Assembly (NCBI RefSeq): GCF_965644225.1
Contig: NZ_CBFFRJ010000019.1
Location: 1-52,663 of the forward strand
Length of the DNA: 52,663 bases
Direction: 5' to 3'
From: CBFFRJ01 sp965644225
GTDB lineage: Bacteria; Pseudomonadota; Gammaproteobacteria; Enterobacterales; Enterobacteriaceae
Positions within the stretch are counted from its first letter, which is position 1. Each line of letters opens with the position of its first letter. The position numbers and the translations under genes were made by a program. Of the stretch, positions 35,318 to 44,449 are shown piece by piece. Under the pieces are notes generated by a model. It worked only from the letters and a program-made list of their open reading frames with translations. It had not been told where the DNA came from and did not search any database.

Positions 35318-38022
35318 CACATATTCTCTTGTTTCATCTGGCCGATTATCTGGCCAAGTTGCCGGTTATGTTCAATGGAGATATCGCGGGTGGCGCTGTG
35401 CCCCGCGTTGTCCAGGATGATGGTCATCAGTGCCGATAGCCAGTCACCCATCCAGGCGACGCCGGGCTGCGGTGCAAGCGACGGCAGTTGCGGCAACTCG
35501 TCCTGGGCAAGGGGACCCTTGCGAGTAAAGACTTTCTTTTTCTCGCCAACATAGCTATTCGGCACCTGCTCTTCGGGTAATGAGAGGTAGCCAAACCAGG
35601 CAATAAAATCGCGGATGGTCAGCTGAGCGCGCAGAACCTGGCGGGCAATCATCTGATTGAGCAGCGTGCCTGCCTGCTCCTGGCCTGCCAGCGCGTGTTT
35701 CAATGTGCCCTCCAGGTCCAGACGGGTGGCGGCGGTGATCAGCTCATCGCAAAGCAGATTGAGCATTTCGCTGCTCATACCGAGCTGCTGCCAGCTTGCG
35801 GTTTGCTGCGGTAGCTCACGCAGATGCGCCACCCAGGCTTTGAACGCCTGATGGGCGAAAGCATCATCCCGACCGACACGTACCGGGGCAGGGGTTGGTT
35901 CAGCCGCCGCAGGCTCAGCTGCCGGGGTACTGGCGAAAGGATTATCGGCGAAAGGGTTGCTGGCAAAGGGGTTATCGCCAAACGGATTGGCCGCAAATGG
36001 GGCTGGCGCACGCTGCTCACCGGTCGCCTGAGGCTCCTGGCCCTGGTCGCGGATACTGAGGTAGATGTTGCGCAGTTCATGCGCGGGCAGATCCAGACGA
36101 TCGAGCAACTCCCCGATGACCGGCGCACAGGTAGACAAGCCCTGCCAGAGATCCTTGGCAATCGCCTGCTTCTTCACTAACTGACCGTCACCATCCTTCT
36201 CGAACCAACGGCCAAGGCGCAGATCGCCGGTTTCGTGGCGACATTGGGCTAACTGTTCACGCAGACGCTGCAATTTGAAATCGAGATGGGCGACGCCGCG
36301 TAATGCCGTGGTAAGACGGGAGATCCCCCCGTCGTTGAGCCGGAGCATCTCCTGCCAGGCTTCTTTGGGATCGGCAACGTGATTACGCACGTTGTTGGCG
36401 CTGATAAAGACCCGACCCATGGTGTCGAGCACATCACGATGGCGTTCAGCGAGAGCCACTTCTTTAAAGCTCTCCTGGTCGGCGCCATTTTCCAGCGTCA
36501 GGAAGGGCGTATCCATCCCGGGTTTACGCACCAGGAAACAGTTTTTAAACGCCTCGCCATGCGACCACTCTTTCAGCCAGTCGTACTGGGCAAAACGTTC
36601 CAGCAGTGTCATATGCAGCATGCCTTCCCAGGCCTCTTTTAACTGACTCTCGGTTTTTTTCAGATTGTCAGTAATACGCATATCACACATGGTGATGGCC
36701 CAGAACAGGCCCGCTTTGCTGTTCCCGCGCTCTTCCGGTTTTTTGCCCTGGGTCTTCTCCACCCAGCGGGTAAGTACCGGGCCAACATCGGACACGTCGC
36801 TTTGCTTAAAGGAGCTGGCGCAGACGACCAGCGCATTCATCTCCTGGTTGTCGGTATAGCGCTCGAACAGGTAGGCAACCTTGCCGCGCAGCAGCAGTTG
36901 CGATACCGGGTTCTGACCTTCCTGGGCCGCATCTTTCAGGGCGAGAAGTTTGAGGCGTCCGCGGTAGCCCGGGAAGTCGAGTAAGTCGACCTGCTCCATA
37001 ACGCTATTGGGCGGCACTTCCGCCAGCGGGAAAATCAGCTCAGAGGTTAACGCCGCCAGTTCCGCCTGAGTTAATGTCGCGCTGCCGGTTTGCTGGTTTT
37101 CTTTCCAGAAACGAATATCGACCGTGCTGTCATTGCTCGATCCAAGGCGATTCAGGCTGTCGACATTCATAATGCTGCCGCGGCTGTGATCGATAAGGGT
37201 TTCTAAAGGCGCAAACACCATGCTGGCGTGGTTCAGTTTCACCAGCACATTCGCCAGCGAACGATAGGTCTCGGTGAGCTCAGGTTGCTCGCCCCACAGT
37301 AGTGAGAAGAGGTCCGCACGTTCGTGGGGGTTGAGCGCCGGGGCGATTTTAAGCACCTGCGGCCACCAGGCGTGCTCCAGCTTCTCCACTGATTTTTTGA
37401 ATGAGGCGTTGAGGTAGTCCCACAGCGCCACCACGTCTTCAGGGCTGACGCCATTACTGGCGGCAGGCCCGCCCGCCCGCTGCAGGAAAGGACGCAGGCG
37501 CTCTTCAATACGCTCCTCGTCAATCTTGTAGCTCAGGTGCTCGTGGTTAAAGTCATTAAACCAGGTGTTGGCAAGGATCTTCGCCAGATCAATCTCACTG
37601 AACAGACGCAGGGGGATGGGGTAACCCACCGGCGCTTCGGGCGCATGTCGGGTGAAACGGGTCACCAGGCCGGTGGCCTCTTTGCCCCCGCCGACCGGGT
37701 TAACCTGTTTAATAAAGTCTATCCGCTCATTGCCATAGCGCGCTTCCAGCTCACCATTGCTGCCTGCCGCTAGCGCCGAGATAAGATAGGACTTACCGGC
37801 CTGCGAAATGCCGAAGAAACCCACGGTCATCGGCGTGGTGGAAACCTGGGTCAGGCTGTTTGCCAGATTGCGGGTGCGCAGCAGGCTGAGATTGAGTTTG
37901 TCGGCTTCGTTATCCAGGCGGCGAGAATTCGGTCGCACGCTGTCTACCCAACCCAGCGCATCCTGGCAACCCTGGGCGATAGCCGCCCAGCCTTGTTGCA
38001 ACGTCTTTTGATCGTTGTTCAT
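35317..38022 (-). CDS. srfC: SrfC-family P-loop protein
   Basis: 901 residues, annotated in Salmonella as a virulence factor regulated by SsrB. Cytoplasmic. P-loop GISQAGKSYL (about residues 70-80) and a GTPase-like DLLDFPGYRG near 343; the pattern fits dynamin-like or similar GTPases, which is an inference. Central helices follow. Around residues 680-700 is a linker with four NPF motifs at 15-bp spacing, encoded at 35935-35988, then a helical C-terminal domain. The start shares a base with the srfB stop (TAATG) and its end overlaps the next gene, so SrfB and SrfC are made together. Long residence of this family beside SrfA/B suggests one complex. Confidence 0.85.
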   Translation of the reverse strand: MNNDQKTLQQGWAAIAQGCQDALGWVDSVRPNSRRLDNEADKLNLSLLRTRNLANSLTQVSTTPMTVGFFGISQAGKSYLISALAAGSNGELEARYGNERIDFIKQVNPVGGGKEATGLVTRFTRHAPEAPVGYPIPLRLFSEIDLAKILANTWFNDFNHEHLSYKIDEERIEERLRPFLQRAGGPAASNGVSPEDVVALWDYLNASFKKSVEKLEHAWWPQVLKIAPALNPHERADLFSLLWGEQPELTETYRSLANVLVKLNHASMVFAPLETLIDHSRGSIMNVDSLNRLGSSNDSTVDIRFWKENQQTGSATLTQAELAALTSELIFPLAEVPPNSVMEQVDLLDFPGYRGRLKLLALKDAAQEGQNPVSQLLLRGKVAYLFERYTDNQEMNALVVCASSFKQSDVSDVGPVLTRWVEKTQGKKPEERGNSKAGLFWAITMCDMRITDNLKKTESQLKEAWEGMLHMTLLERFAQYDWLKEWSHGEAFKNCFLVRKPGMDTPFLTLENGADQESFKEVALAERHRDVLDTMGRVFISANNVRNHVADPKEAWQEMLRLNDGGISRLTTALRGVAHLDFKLQRLREQLAQCRHETGDLRLGRWFEKDGDGQLVKKQAIAKDLWQGLSTCAPVIGELLDRLDLPAHELRNIYLSIRDQGQEPQATGEQRAPAPFAANPFGDNPFASNPFADNPFASTPAAEPAAAEPTPAPVRVGRDDAFAHQAFKAWVAHLRELPQQTASWQQLGMSSEMLNLLCDELITAATRLDLEGTLKHALAGQEQAGTLLNQMIARQVLRAQLTIRDFIAWFGYLSLPEEQVPNSYVGEKKKVFTRKGPLAQDELPQLPSLAPQPGVAWMGDWLSALMTIILDNAGHSATRDISIEHNRQLGQIIGQMKQENM
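35935..35988 (-). repeat. Tandem 15-bp repeat encoding NPF motifs in srfC
   Basis: Four Asn-Pro-Phe motifs are encoded at 35980-35988, 35965-35973, 35950-35958 and 35935-35943, each 15 bp apart, with residues such as GD, AS and AD between them. The codons differ (AAT CCG TTT, AAC CCC TTT, AAC CCT TTC, AAT CCT TTC), so the amino acids are more constant than the bases. Confidence 0.85.
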
Positions 38023-41000
38023 TATTTTTTCACACTCCCGCTATCGAGCCAGTGTCGACTGTCAATGAGTCCCGTATCGGGCATGGTATTGAGCTCCAGC
38101 TCTACATCACTTTTGCTGAAAGATTTATCGGTATTGCTGCTCACATCGGCAATGGTCAGGCGATCGCTGATCAGCCCCAGCTTGCGGGCAGCTTTGCCTT
38201 TATCAATCGTCAGGCGGACTTTGAGGTACGGGGAACCGCTGTCGTTAGAGGACGCCGCCGAGAATTTTTTCCGCCCTGATTCGCTAAAACGCAGGGTATA
38301 TAACGGGGCTGCCGACCAGCGCTCAGCATCCAGCTGGCGATAGCCGATGCGCAGATCGCCGCGCATCACAATGCTGTGCGTCGTCGGCTCGCCGTCCTCG
38401 CCCATCACCTGCGGCAGCTTGATCTGCCCGTTTTCGGACTCGATATGGCGATAAACCACATCGTCATCGTGGATCAGGTTATCCATATCAATGATGCCGA
38501 TATGACGAATGGTCGAATAGGGCTTCAGCGCCGAGATCCGGAAGTGGAAGTTGGGAATACTGTGGTTAGCGCACAGCTGCGACAACATGGCGCCAACGGA
38601 GGCGGTGCTCTTCGGATCGTCAATATGGCCGTTTTTATGGAACGGATACCAGGTCCCGGTCTGGTAGCCATGCAGCGCCAGAATACGCCCCGGAGGCAAC
38701 GGCAGATTGCGGCGCACAATGGCCTGAATACCCGGCAATTGTGACGGACGGCCGGTCAGCAGCAGCAGATCGCAGTGGTAGCAGGATAAAACCTCGCACA
38801 GGGCGGTGAGGACTTTATCAATGTTGAACTTACCGGCGCACAGGTCATGGTGCATTTTTGCCAAAGGCACATTGAGGTTGATGTCAGCCAGTTTGAAATC
38901 ACTCGGGCCGCCCGCCTTCTGGACTTCCCGGCGCACGAAGTTTTCAACCTCGTCACTGATGCTCCCCGCAGGCAGCAGCTCGCTGACCCGTTGATTGATC
39001 AGCAGATGGGTCTGTTCATTCTGCGGATCAAAGTGCTCATAACGGCTCAGCAGGTGCAGCGCCAGCGGGACGAAAAGCTGTAGGCTCAGCTGTTGGCGCA
39101 ATACCGCTTCGGCGGCGCTGATATTTTGCGATCCGCACAGCTGGGACATCAGGGTGTCGATGGCCCGCACGCCCGCTTCCTTCAGTGAGAGCTCGAACGC
39201 GGGAAGAACGTAAGACTGGATCACATCGAGCAGGATGTCATCCCCGGCGATTTTGAAGCTGTCGCGAAAACGCTGGTGGGGAATGATATGCACGTTAGCG
39301 CCGCCCCCCAGCACTCCGTTTCTGTCCAGACGATAGTCGGTAATAACCAGATCCGTGGTGCCGCCGCCGATATCAATCGAGGCGATGGTAATGGTTTCCT
39401 GCTCTTTACGATCCGGTCGTCCCAGGCTATTGAAAAACACCTCCGGGTGACCGGCGAAGTTCTGATTGATCTCGGTATAGAGATACACCAGTTGCGCACA
39501 GGAGGCCTCGTCCCATTCGACGCGGATTTTCGGCAGCGGGATCCTGATATTTCCTTTGCGGTGCTCTTCGAGTTCATCGCTATAAGGGTCGTTCTCGCCG
39601 GTGTGCCAGCGCAGCGATTTCCACACCAGACCCACTGCCTGGCGCATTCTCTCGTCAAGGATGCAGCGTTCAGCCATGGGCATACCCGGCGGAACGGTCA
39701 GAATGATATGCCGAAGCTGGCGCGGCAGACCGGCATGGCCTTCGCGGATACGCTGCTCCGGGCTGTTGATCTGGCTGATGGCCTGGGTCAACACTTCCGA
39801 CAGCATAAAGGTCATCAGGGAGCTGCGCGAATAACGCGGCGTAAAGACCGGGATGCGATCCATCTCGTCTTCAATGGTATGCAGCGCCTCGCCTTTTTCA
39901 TCGATTAAATTGGCAAAGGGCGCGGCGGTGGCCAGAGGGTTAGTGTCCTGCACATAGCTGCCGTTAAAGCGCCAGCCCTGGCCATAGAATTTCTCATCCC
40001 ACAGATAGCGTTTCGGGCTGGATAACCCCGTCGAACCCTCGCTTCCCCGGCGGCGTGAGGCTAAACGGCTGGCTTCCCCCCCAATACGGGCGATGGTTGG
40101 CCACTGGAAGGCATCATGGCGGCCGCTGCGTACCGAGCAGTGATCCTTACCAAAAAAGGCCTGCGAGAACTCGACCTTACTTTCAAAAGGCTCGGTATAA
40201 ACATGTTCCGGCGCGCTCAGATCGCGCAGTTTCAGCACATAGTTATGCATCAGGCCGGATCCTGACTGCCCGTGATCTTCAATCAAAATGCCGCAGGTTC
40301 GCGAGTTACCCACGTCGAGGATCAGATCCACCGGGATCGGTTTGATGGCGTTAACTTCCCGATTGGCGATCACCTTAAACTGCGGCATCTCGAGGATGGG
40401 CGCGGTCTCGGTTTGCAGACCTTCCAGCGGAACAGCCATCAGCGACAGCAGATTGAGGTAGTGCGCCAGCGGGTATTGCCGGTTTATCTCATCTTCACGC
40501 TCGTCAATATCCCGGCCTTTGCTGGCCTCTTTAAAGACCTCGGTCAGCCAGTCTTTGACCCAGTCCTGAGTCAGATACCAGCTGAGGGCATAGGTGGCGG
40601 TGGCTACGGCGAAGGTCGCACCGGCATTCACATCTTCGTGATTCGGGCTCAGGTCGGCAGCGGATTGCTGTTTGGCCATAATGCGGGTGTCGATAGCCAG
40701 GGTCATGCGGTGGCTGTGACCGTCCATATCCGGTTCAGGGAGCTTCACTATGCGAAAACGCGCCCAGTTCAGCGGTCCTTCCTGGTAAATATTCGGCAGG
40801 CTAAAACGAAACAGCGGCAACGGCAGCCAGACGCTGTCGAGTAATTTGAGGCTTTCCTCGACAGGAATCTCGTACTGCTTTTTAGCCCTGTCAATATCGT
40901 CTGGGGTGGGTTGATAGAAATGGTAATCGCGCTGCTCGTTGTAAATCAGACGAGTGAGCACACCGTTGGCGAGCTTAACAAATTCACCGGCTGGCTGGCG

Positions 41001-41090
41001 CTTAAGCTTCAGGCCGAAATCCATAAACTGAATTCCGGAGTCACCGACCAGGGTGATTTGGCGATCGAAAGAAACAATCTCAGGCAACAT
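38022..41090 (-). CDS. srfB: SrfB-family actin/Hsp70-like ATPase
   Basis: 1022 residues, cytoplasmic. It keeps the three ATP-binding elements of the actin/Hsp70 fold: ILDVGNSRTCGILIED near residue 255 (phosphate 1), ASIDIGGGTTDLVITD near 573 (phosphate 2) and LLLTGRPSQLPG near 775 (adenosine). The first 240 residues are a strand-rich domain special to the family. Salmonella SrfB, named as an SsrB-regulated factor, is the family type. Coupled to srfC by TAATG and 18 bp after srfA. Together with SrfC it gives the cluster two cytoplasmic nucleotide-binding motors or switches. Confidence 0.88.
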   Translation of the reverse strand: MLPEIVSFDRQITLVGDSGIQFMDFGLKLKRQPAGEFVKLANGVLTRLIYNEQRDYHFYQPTPDDIDRAKKQYEIPVEESLKLLDSVWLPLPLFRFSLPNIYQEGPLNWARFRIVKLPEPDMDGHSHRMTLAIDTRIMAKQQSAADLSPNHEDVNAGATFAVATATYALSWYLTQDWVKDWLTEVFKEASKGRDIDEREDEINRQYPLAHYLNLLSLMAVPLEGLQTETAPILEMPQFKVIANREVNAIKPIPVDLILDVGNSRTCGILIEDHGQSGSGLMHNYVLKLRDLSAPEHVYTEPFESKVEFSQAFFGKDHCSVRSGRHDAFQWPTIARIGGEASRLASRRRGSEGSTGLSSPKRYLWDEKFYGQGWRFNGSYVQDTNPLATAAPFANLIDEKGEALHTIEDEMDRIPVFTPRYSRSSLMTFMLSEVLTQAISQINSPEQRIREGHAGLPRQLRHIILTVPPGMPMAERCILDERMRQAVGLVWKSLRWHTGENDPYSDELEEHRKGNIRIPLPKIRVEWDEASCAQLVYLYTEINQNFAGHPEVFFNSLGRPDRKEQETITIASIDIGGGTTDLVITDYRLDRNGVLGGGANVHIIPHQRFRDSFKIAGDDILLDVIQSYVLPAFELSLKEAGVRAIDTLMSQLCGSQNISAAEAVLRQQLSLQLFVPLALHLLSRYEHFDPQNEQTHLLINQRVSELLPAGSISDEVENFVRREVQKAGGPSDFKLADINLNVPLAKMHHDLCAGKFNIDKVLTALCEVLSCYHCDLLLLTGRPSQLPGIQAIVRRNLPLPPGRILALHGYQTGTWYPFHKNGHIDDPKSTASVGAMLSQLCANHSIPNFHFRISALKPYSTIRHIGIIDMDNLIHDDDVVYRHIESENGQIKLPQVMGEDGEPTTHSIVMRGDLRIGYRQLDAERWSAAPLYTLRFSESGRKKFSAASSNDSGSPYLKVRLTIDKGKAARKLGLISDRLTIADVSSNTDKSFSKSDVELELNTMPDTGLIDSRHWLDSGSVKK

Positions 41091-41108
41091 AATGTAATTC
41101 GTCCCTGT

Positions 41109-42602
41109 TTAAGTATTGGGTTGAAGCATACGAATGGGGAAGGTTTTATCCCCATCATTGTTGCCGACACAATCGGCGTGACCAGAAGCAGGCGATTTGC
41201 ACTCTATGGTTGGGCCCATAAAGTTTGAGCCATCGCTGCATTGCATCTGTTCGGGATTGGTAATGTTAAGCGCCCCTTGCTGCACGCTCCCTTTGGCCGC
41301 GCCGGTGCAGGTTACGCCATTGGACTGACGCACGCTGACAGTGCCGTTGCCCTGGTCAAAGTTGTATTGCAGCTGCAACGGGCGGCCAGTTTGCTTGTCC
41401 TGGATACCGCCGTTTACCCGCCACTGGCCGTTAAGAAACTGCGCCGGGCCGTCAGCTAAGGCAGGCGGAAGCGTCAGCGGTTTGCCCTGGGCGCCCTGAG
41501 CCGGTATCACCGGGGGAACGGTGTGGGGGACAACCCCAGCTGCTGGCTCCTCGTTGTTTTGCCCCTCTCCGGCGGCTGGCGCAGATGCATCAGCCGTCGG
41601 TTCGCTTGCAGGTACTTCGCCGTTGCCAGCGTTGGCAGGTTCCTCACCGACGGCGGCCTCTGCCGCTGGAACAGCAGCCTCAGTGGCCGCATCGCCCACG
41701 CCATGGGCATGTTCGCCATCCGGCAACTGAGTTTCTCCGGCGGGCGTTGCCAGTGGCACGCTCGTAGCCGCTCCTGTCTCTGCGGTGGTCGCCGGAAGCG
41801 TTACGGCCGGATTTAGCGGGATATTTTCCTCTGCAATCTTATGATTCCCGGCGTCAGCAACGGGCTGGCTGAGATTTTTATCGCCGCCGAATCCGGGAAG
41901 CCCTGGCAGTGAAACTGAGGGCACGCAGCCGCGCAGTAATCCCAGCAACAGAGCCAGCAGCAGCAGGGCTAACAGCAGCCACAGCAACCAGCGCCAGTTC
42001 CAGCGGCGGGCGACGGGTACAATCTCAGGAGCGACAGGTGCGCTGGCGGCAGGCTGTAGCGGTGCGACGGGGGCGAGCGGAGGCGGCTGCACAACAGAAG
42101 ACGGTTGTAGCCAGTGCATAGGATTACGCTGCTCGCCCGTCGGGTGAATAAAGCCCCAGAAGGTGATGACCAGTACCCCGTTAACCAGATACAGGAACTC
42201 ATCATCGGGGAAGTGGACCACCGATTTTAAGAGCTGGGCAAAGACCTGGCGATCGCCGCCAGCGCCGCTGTTTTCCGCATTGAGCATCTGTTCGCTTAAT
42301 GCCTGTACCGCCATCTGGAATTCACTGAACTGCTGGCGGGCAGAAGCACGTTCGCTATCGGAAGCGCCGCTCCAGGGGATGACATCTCCCTGAAAACTGC
42401 TGTACCAGTCGGTTCGGTCGCCGCCCTGATCGTTTTGCGGGACGGCAAGATGGCGGGCCAGGTCGCGCCCGGCATCCAGGCGGTAGATGGCTTCACGGAG
42501 CTGAAATGCCATCTTAAACACGGGATAGCCGGTTTCACCCAGCGCCTTAAACGAAGAGTTATTGCCGGTACGTAACAGTGGTCCCTGAATCGAATTTCGC
42601 AT
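41109..42602 (-). CDS. srfA: SrfA-family bitopic membrane protein
   Basis: 497 residues. N-terminal helical domain (1-165) without signal peptide, then one helix (about 201-223, WRWLLWLLLALLLLALLLGL), an Ala/Pro/Glu-rich linker (about 245-385) and a C-terminal strand-rich domain (about 400-497) with four Cys (GVTCTG, QMQCSD, IECKSP, HADCVG). Topology would be N-in, C-out, with the Cys in the periplasm. AAGG is eight bases before the ATG. It is the first of the three srf genes and follows the TerD-like gene by 49 bp. Confidence 0.82.
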   Translation of the reverse strand: MRNSIQGPLLRTGNNSSFKALGETGYPVFKMAFQLREAIYRLDAGRDLARHLAVPQNDQGGDRTDWYSSFQGDVIPWSGASDSERASARQQFSEFQMAVQALSEQMLNAENSGAGGDRQVFAQLLKSVVHFPDDEFLYLVNGVLVITFWGFIHPTGEQRNPMHWLQPSSVVQPPPLAPVAPLQPAASAPVAPEIVPVARRWNWRWLLWLLLALLLLALLLGLLRGCVPSVSLPGLPGFGGDKNLSQPVADAGNHKIAEENIPLNPAVTLPATTAETGAATSVPLATPAGETQLPDGEHAHGVGDAATEAAVPAAEAAVGEEPANAGNGEVPASEPTADASAPAAGEGQNNEEPAAGVVPHTVPPVIPAQGAQGKPLTLPPALADGPAQFLNGQWRVNGGIQDKQTGRPLQLQYNFDQGNGTVSVRQSNGVTCTGAAKGSVQQGALNITNPEQMQCSDGSNFMGPTIECKSPASGHADCVGNNDGDKTFPIRMLQPNT

Positions 42603-42651
42603 TGTCTAAACCTTGTAGGGCTGTTAATTAACGCAAGTCAGATGAATGTGG

Positions 42652-43809
42652 CTAATTTTTGCTCGCACCAGGCGTCCACTCGAAGCCCCAGCCATAGTGT
42701 TTATCCAGCGCCTGCCGGCTGCGGAAGAAGCTGTTGAGTCGCTCGACTTTGAGGTCGCCATCGACATTCTTTAACCGGGCGATGGCGGCAACGTTATTGC
42801 GCTCACTGCCGTTAATCAGCGTGGAGGTGATCGGCGGCTGGCCCGGCACATAGATAGTGATAGTGGCGTTGGTGCCCTGCCAGTTATCCGTGCCGCCGTA
42901 GATAAAGCTGTAAATCAGCACTTCATCAATGTCCTGCCACTGGCTGCCGTTGATAAACAGCCACTCGCCGTCCTGGTCGCCGCCGCCGCGCAAATCTTTT
43001 TGCAACACCATAAAGGGCGGTTTGTCGTAGTCGCCGAGAGACTTACTGAGCGCCTCAACGCCCCCTTTTTTGCCATCTTTTAAACGGACAAAGGCGGCAA
43101 TATCCAGATCCACCGGCTCTTTATGCTGCCCCTGTTGCCAGGTCAGATTGACTTTGATGCGCCCGAAATCCTTTTTCTTTTCCAGATTGATGCTCGGGTT
43201 ATCCTGGGTTAACTCGGTATTTTTCACCGGCGCTTCCACCGCTGCCGCGGGTGCCTCGTTTTTCACCGGCGGCACCGGCTGCACTGGCGCAGGGCGCTTA
43301 TGGCAGGCAAACCACCACCAGGCGGCGAGGGCCAGCAGAAGCAGGAACAGCAACAGCAGCAGCCAGGGCAGGTAGCGTCGCCACCAGGGCACCACGGGCA
43401 CGGGTGCAGGCGTTTGTTGTACCGGGATTGCCCAGTCGATTAACACCGGTTCGCCGCCGACGCTGTAGCAGTTCAGCGCCTGTGAATGCGTGAGCAGCGT
43501 CTGCAACGCCTGGGCCGGTTTCTCTTCCCCGCGTGCGTTAAGCTGCTCAATTAAGCCTGCGACCGTGCTCTGATATTGCTGGCGTTTATCCTGGAGCCTG
43601 AGTTGCTCTGCATCGCTGAGCGCGGACTGCGGGGTCGCCAGCCCTTGTCGTTCTGTCCACCACTCCAGATTGCCTTCAGCGCTGCGCCGCGCGGTTGCAT
43701 AAAGCAGCGCAAGGGAAGGGGGAAGATAGCGGTGGATAATGGCGACCGTAGCCTCATAGGTGGCGAGGGTCGAATCATCAATTGGCGCCGTTCTTGTTAA
43801 TCGTTGCAT
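42652..43809 (-). CDS. Membrane-anchored TerD-like protein
   Basis: 385 residues. N-terminal helical part (1-125), basic WWRRYLP followed by one helix (146-168, rich in Leu), a Pro/Ala/Val linker and a C-terminal domain (about 215-385) that looks like TerD: RIKVNLTWQQG, VDLDIAAFVRLKDG, GGGDQDGEWLFI, VLIYSFIYGG and ITIYVPG. In TerD the acidic GDxxDGEG-like loop binds calcium; here GGGDQDGEW keeps part of it. Usual TerD proteins are cytoplasmic, so an anchored, possibly periplasmic version is unusual. Same strand as srfA; the ribosome binding site is weak (AGG). Confidence 0.72.
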   Translation of the reverse strand: MQRLTRTAPIDDSTLATYEATVAIIHRYLPPSLALLYATARRSAEGNLEWWTERQGLATPQSALSDAEQLRLQDKRQQYQSTVAGLIEQLNARGEEKPAQALQTLLTHSQALNCYSVGGEPVLIDWAIPVQQTPAPVPVVPWWRRYLPWLLLLLFLLLLALAAWWWFACHKRPAPVQPVPPVKNEAPAAAVEAPVKNTELTQDNPSINLEKKKDFGRIKVNLTWQQGQHKEPVDLDIAAFVRLKDGKKGGVEALSKSLGDYDKPPFMVLQKDLRGGGDQDGEWLFINGSQWQDIDEVLIYSFIYGGTDNWQGTNATITIYVPGQPPITSTLINGSERNNVAAIARLKNVDGDLKVERLNSFFRSRQALDKHYGWGFEWTPGASKN

Positions 43810-43876
43810 AGCCTGGCTTCAGTGTGGTTGTCAGCAAAGCGGCAGCCCGTGGGCTGCCACACAAACGGCACGCTTT

Positions 43877-44356
43877 TTAAAGCGCGTTAGCTTGCTCAAG
43901 TGCGGCGATTCTCTTTTTGGCTTGCGCAATTTTTTGCTCAACAGCCGCGATTTCGCTGGCGCTGGTGGCCTGAGAAGATTGCTGTTGCAGTGCCTGCAAC
44001 TGCTTAATTTCCTGCTGGCGTTGTTTACTGTTCACTTTGCCCGACTGGAGCTTTTTCAGCGTCTGTGCCAGATCGGATTTCGCCGCAGCTAACCGGCTTT
44101 GTTCATCTGCCAGTTTTGCGTCAGTAGCCTGCGCCCTGGTCCGGGTGTCCGCCAGATCCTGTTGCGCGATTTTATTGTCACGCTGGCTTTGTTGAACTTT
44201 ACGCTCCTGCTCATCGACTTTTTGGCGGTAGCCGCCAGAGGTTGTGCAACTCAGTTTGGTAATAAAACTGGGATCTTCTGCGTGTAAGTCGCAGTCCTGA
44301 GGAGAGGTGGCGCAGCCGGCGAGTAACAGCGAAGCGAGTAGTGCGTATTTTCTCAT
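43877..44356 (-). CDS. Coiled-coil lipoprotein
   Basis: About 159 residues. RKYALLASLLLAGCATSP is a lipobox with Cys as first mature residue; there is no Asp at +2, so it would go to the outer membrane. The rest is mostly a long coiled coil (QKVDEQERKVQQSQRDNK, LQALQQQSSQATSASEIAAV). I use the ATG at 44356; one at 44368 adds four residues. Between the lipid Cys and the coil are two more Cys (CDLH and LSCTTS). It precedes the TerD-like gene by 67 bp. The family is not recognised. Confidence 0.75.
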   Translation of the reverse strand: MRKYALLASLLLAGCATSPQDCDLHAEDPSFITKLSCTTSGGYRQKVDEQERKVQQSQRDNKIAQQDLADTRTRAQATDAKLADEQSRLAAAKSDLAQTLKKLQSGKVNSKQRQQEIKQLQALQQQSSQATSASEIAAVEQKIAQAKKRIAALEQANAL

Positions 44357-44449
44357 TAAGTGGCCCATAAATTGAGTCGGCGGAATAAAATGTCAGGTCA
44401 GCAGGTAATAGCCGTGAACGGGGCCGATAATAATATCGGCCCGAAATTA

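Noticed and set aside
35935..35988. Tandem repeat as a CRISPR or mobile repeat
   Set aside because: Repeats are 15 bp without spacers and lie in frame inside srfC.
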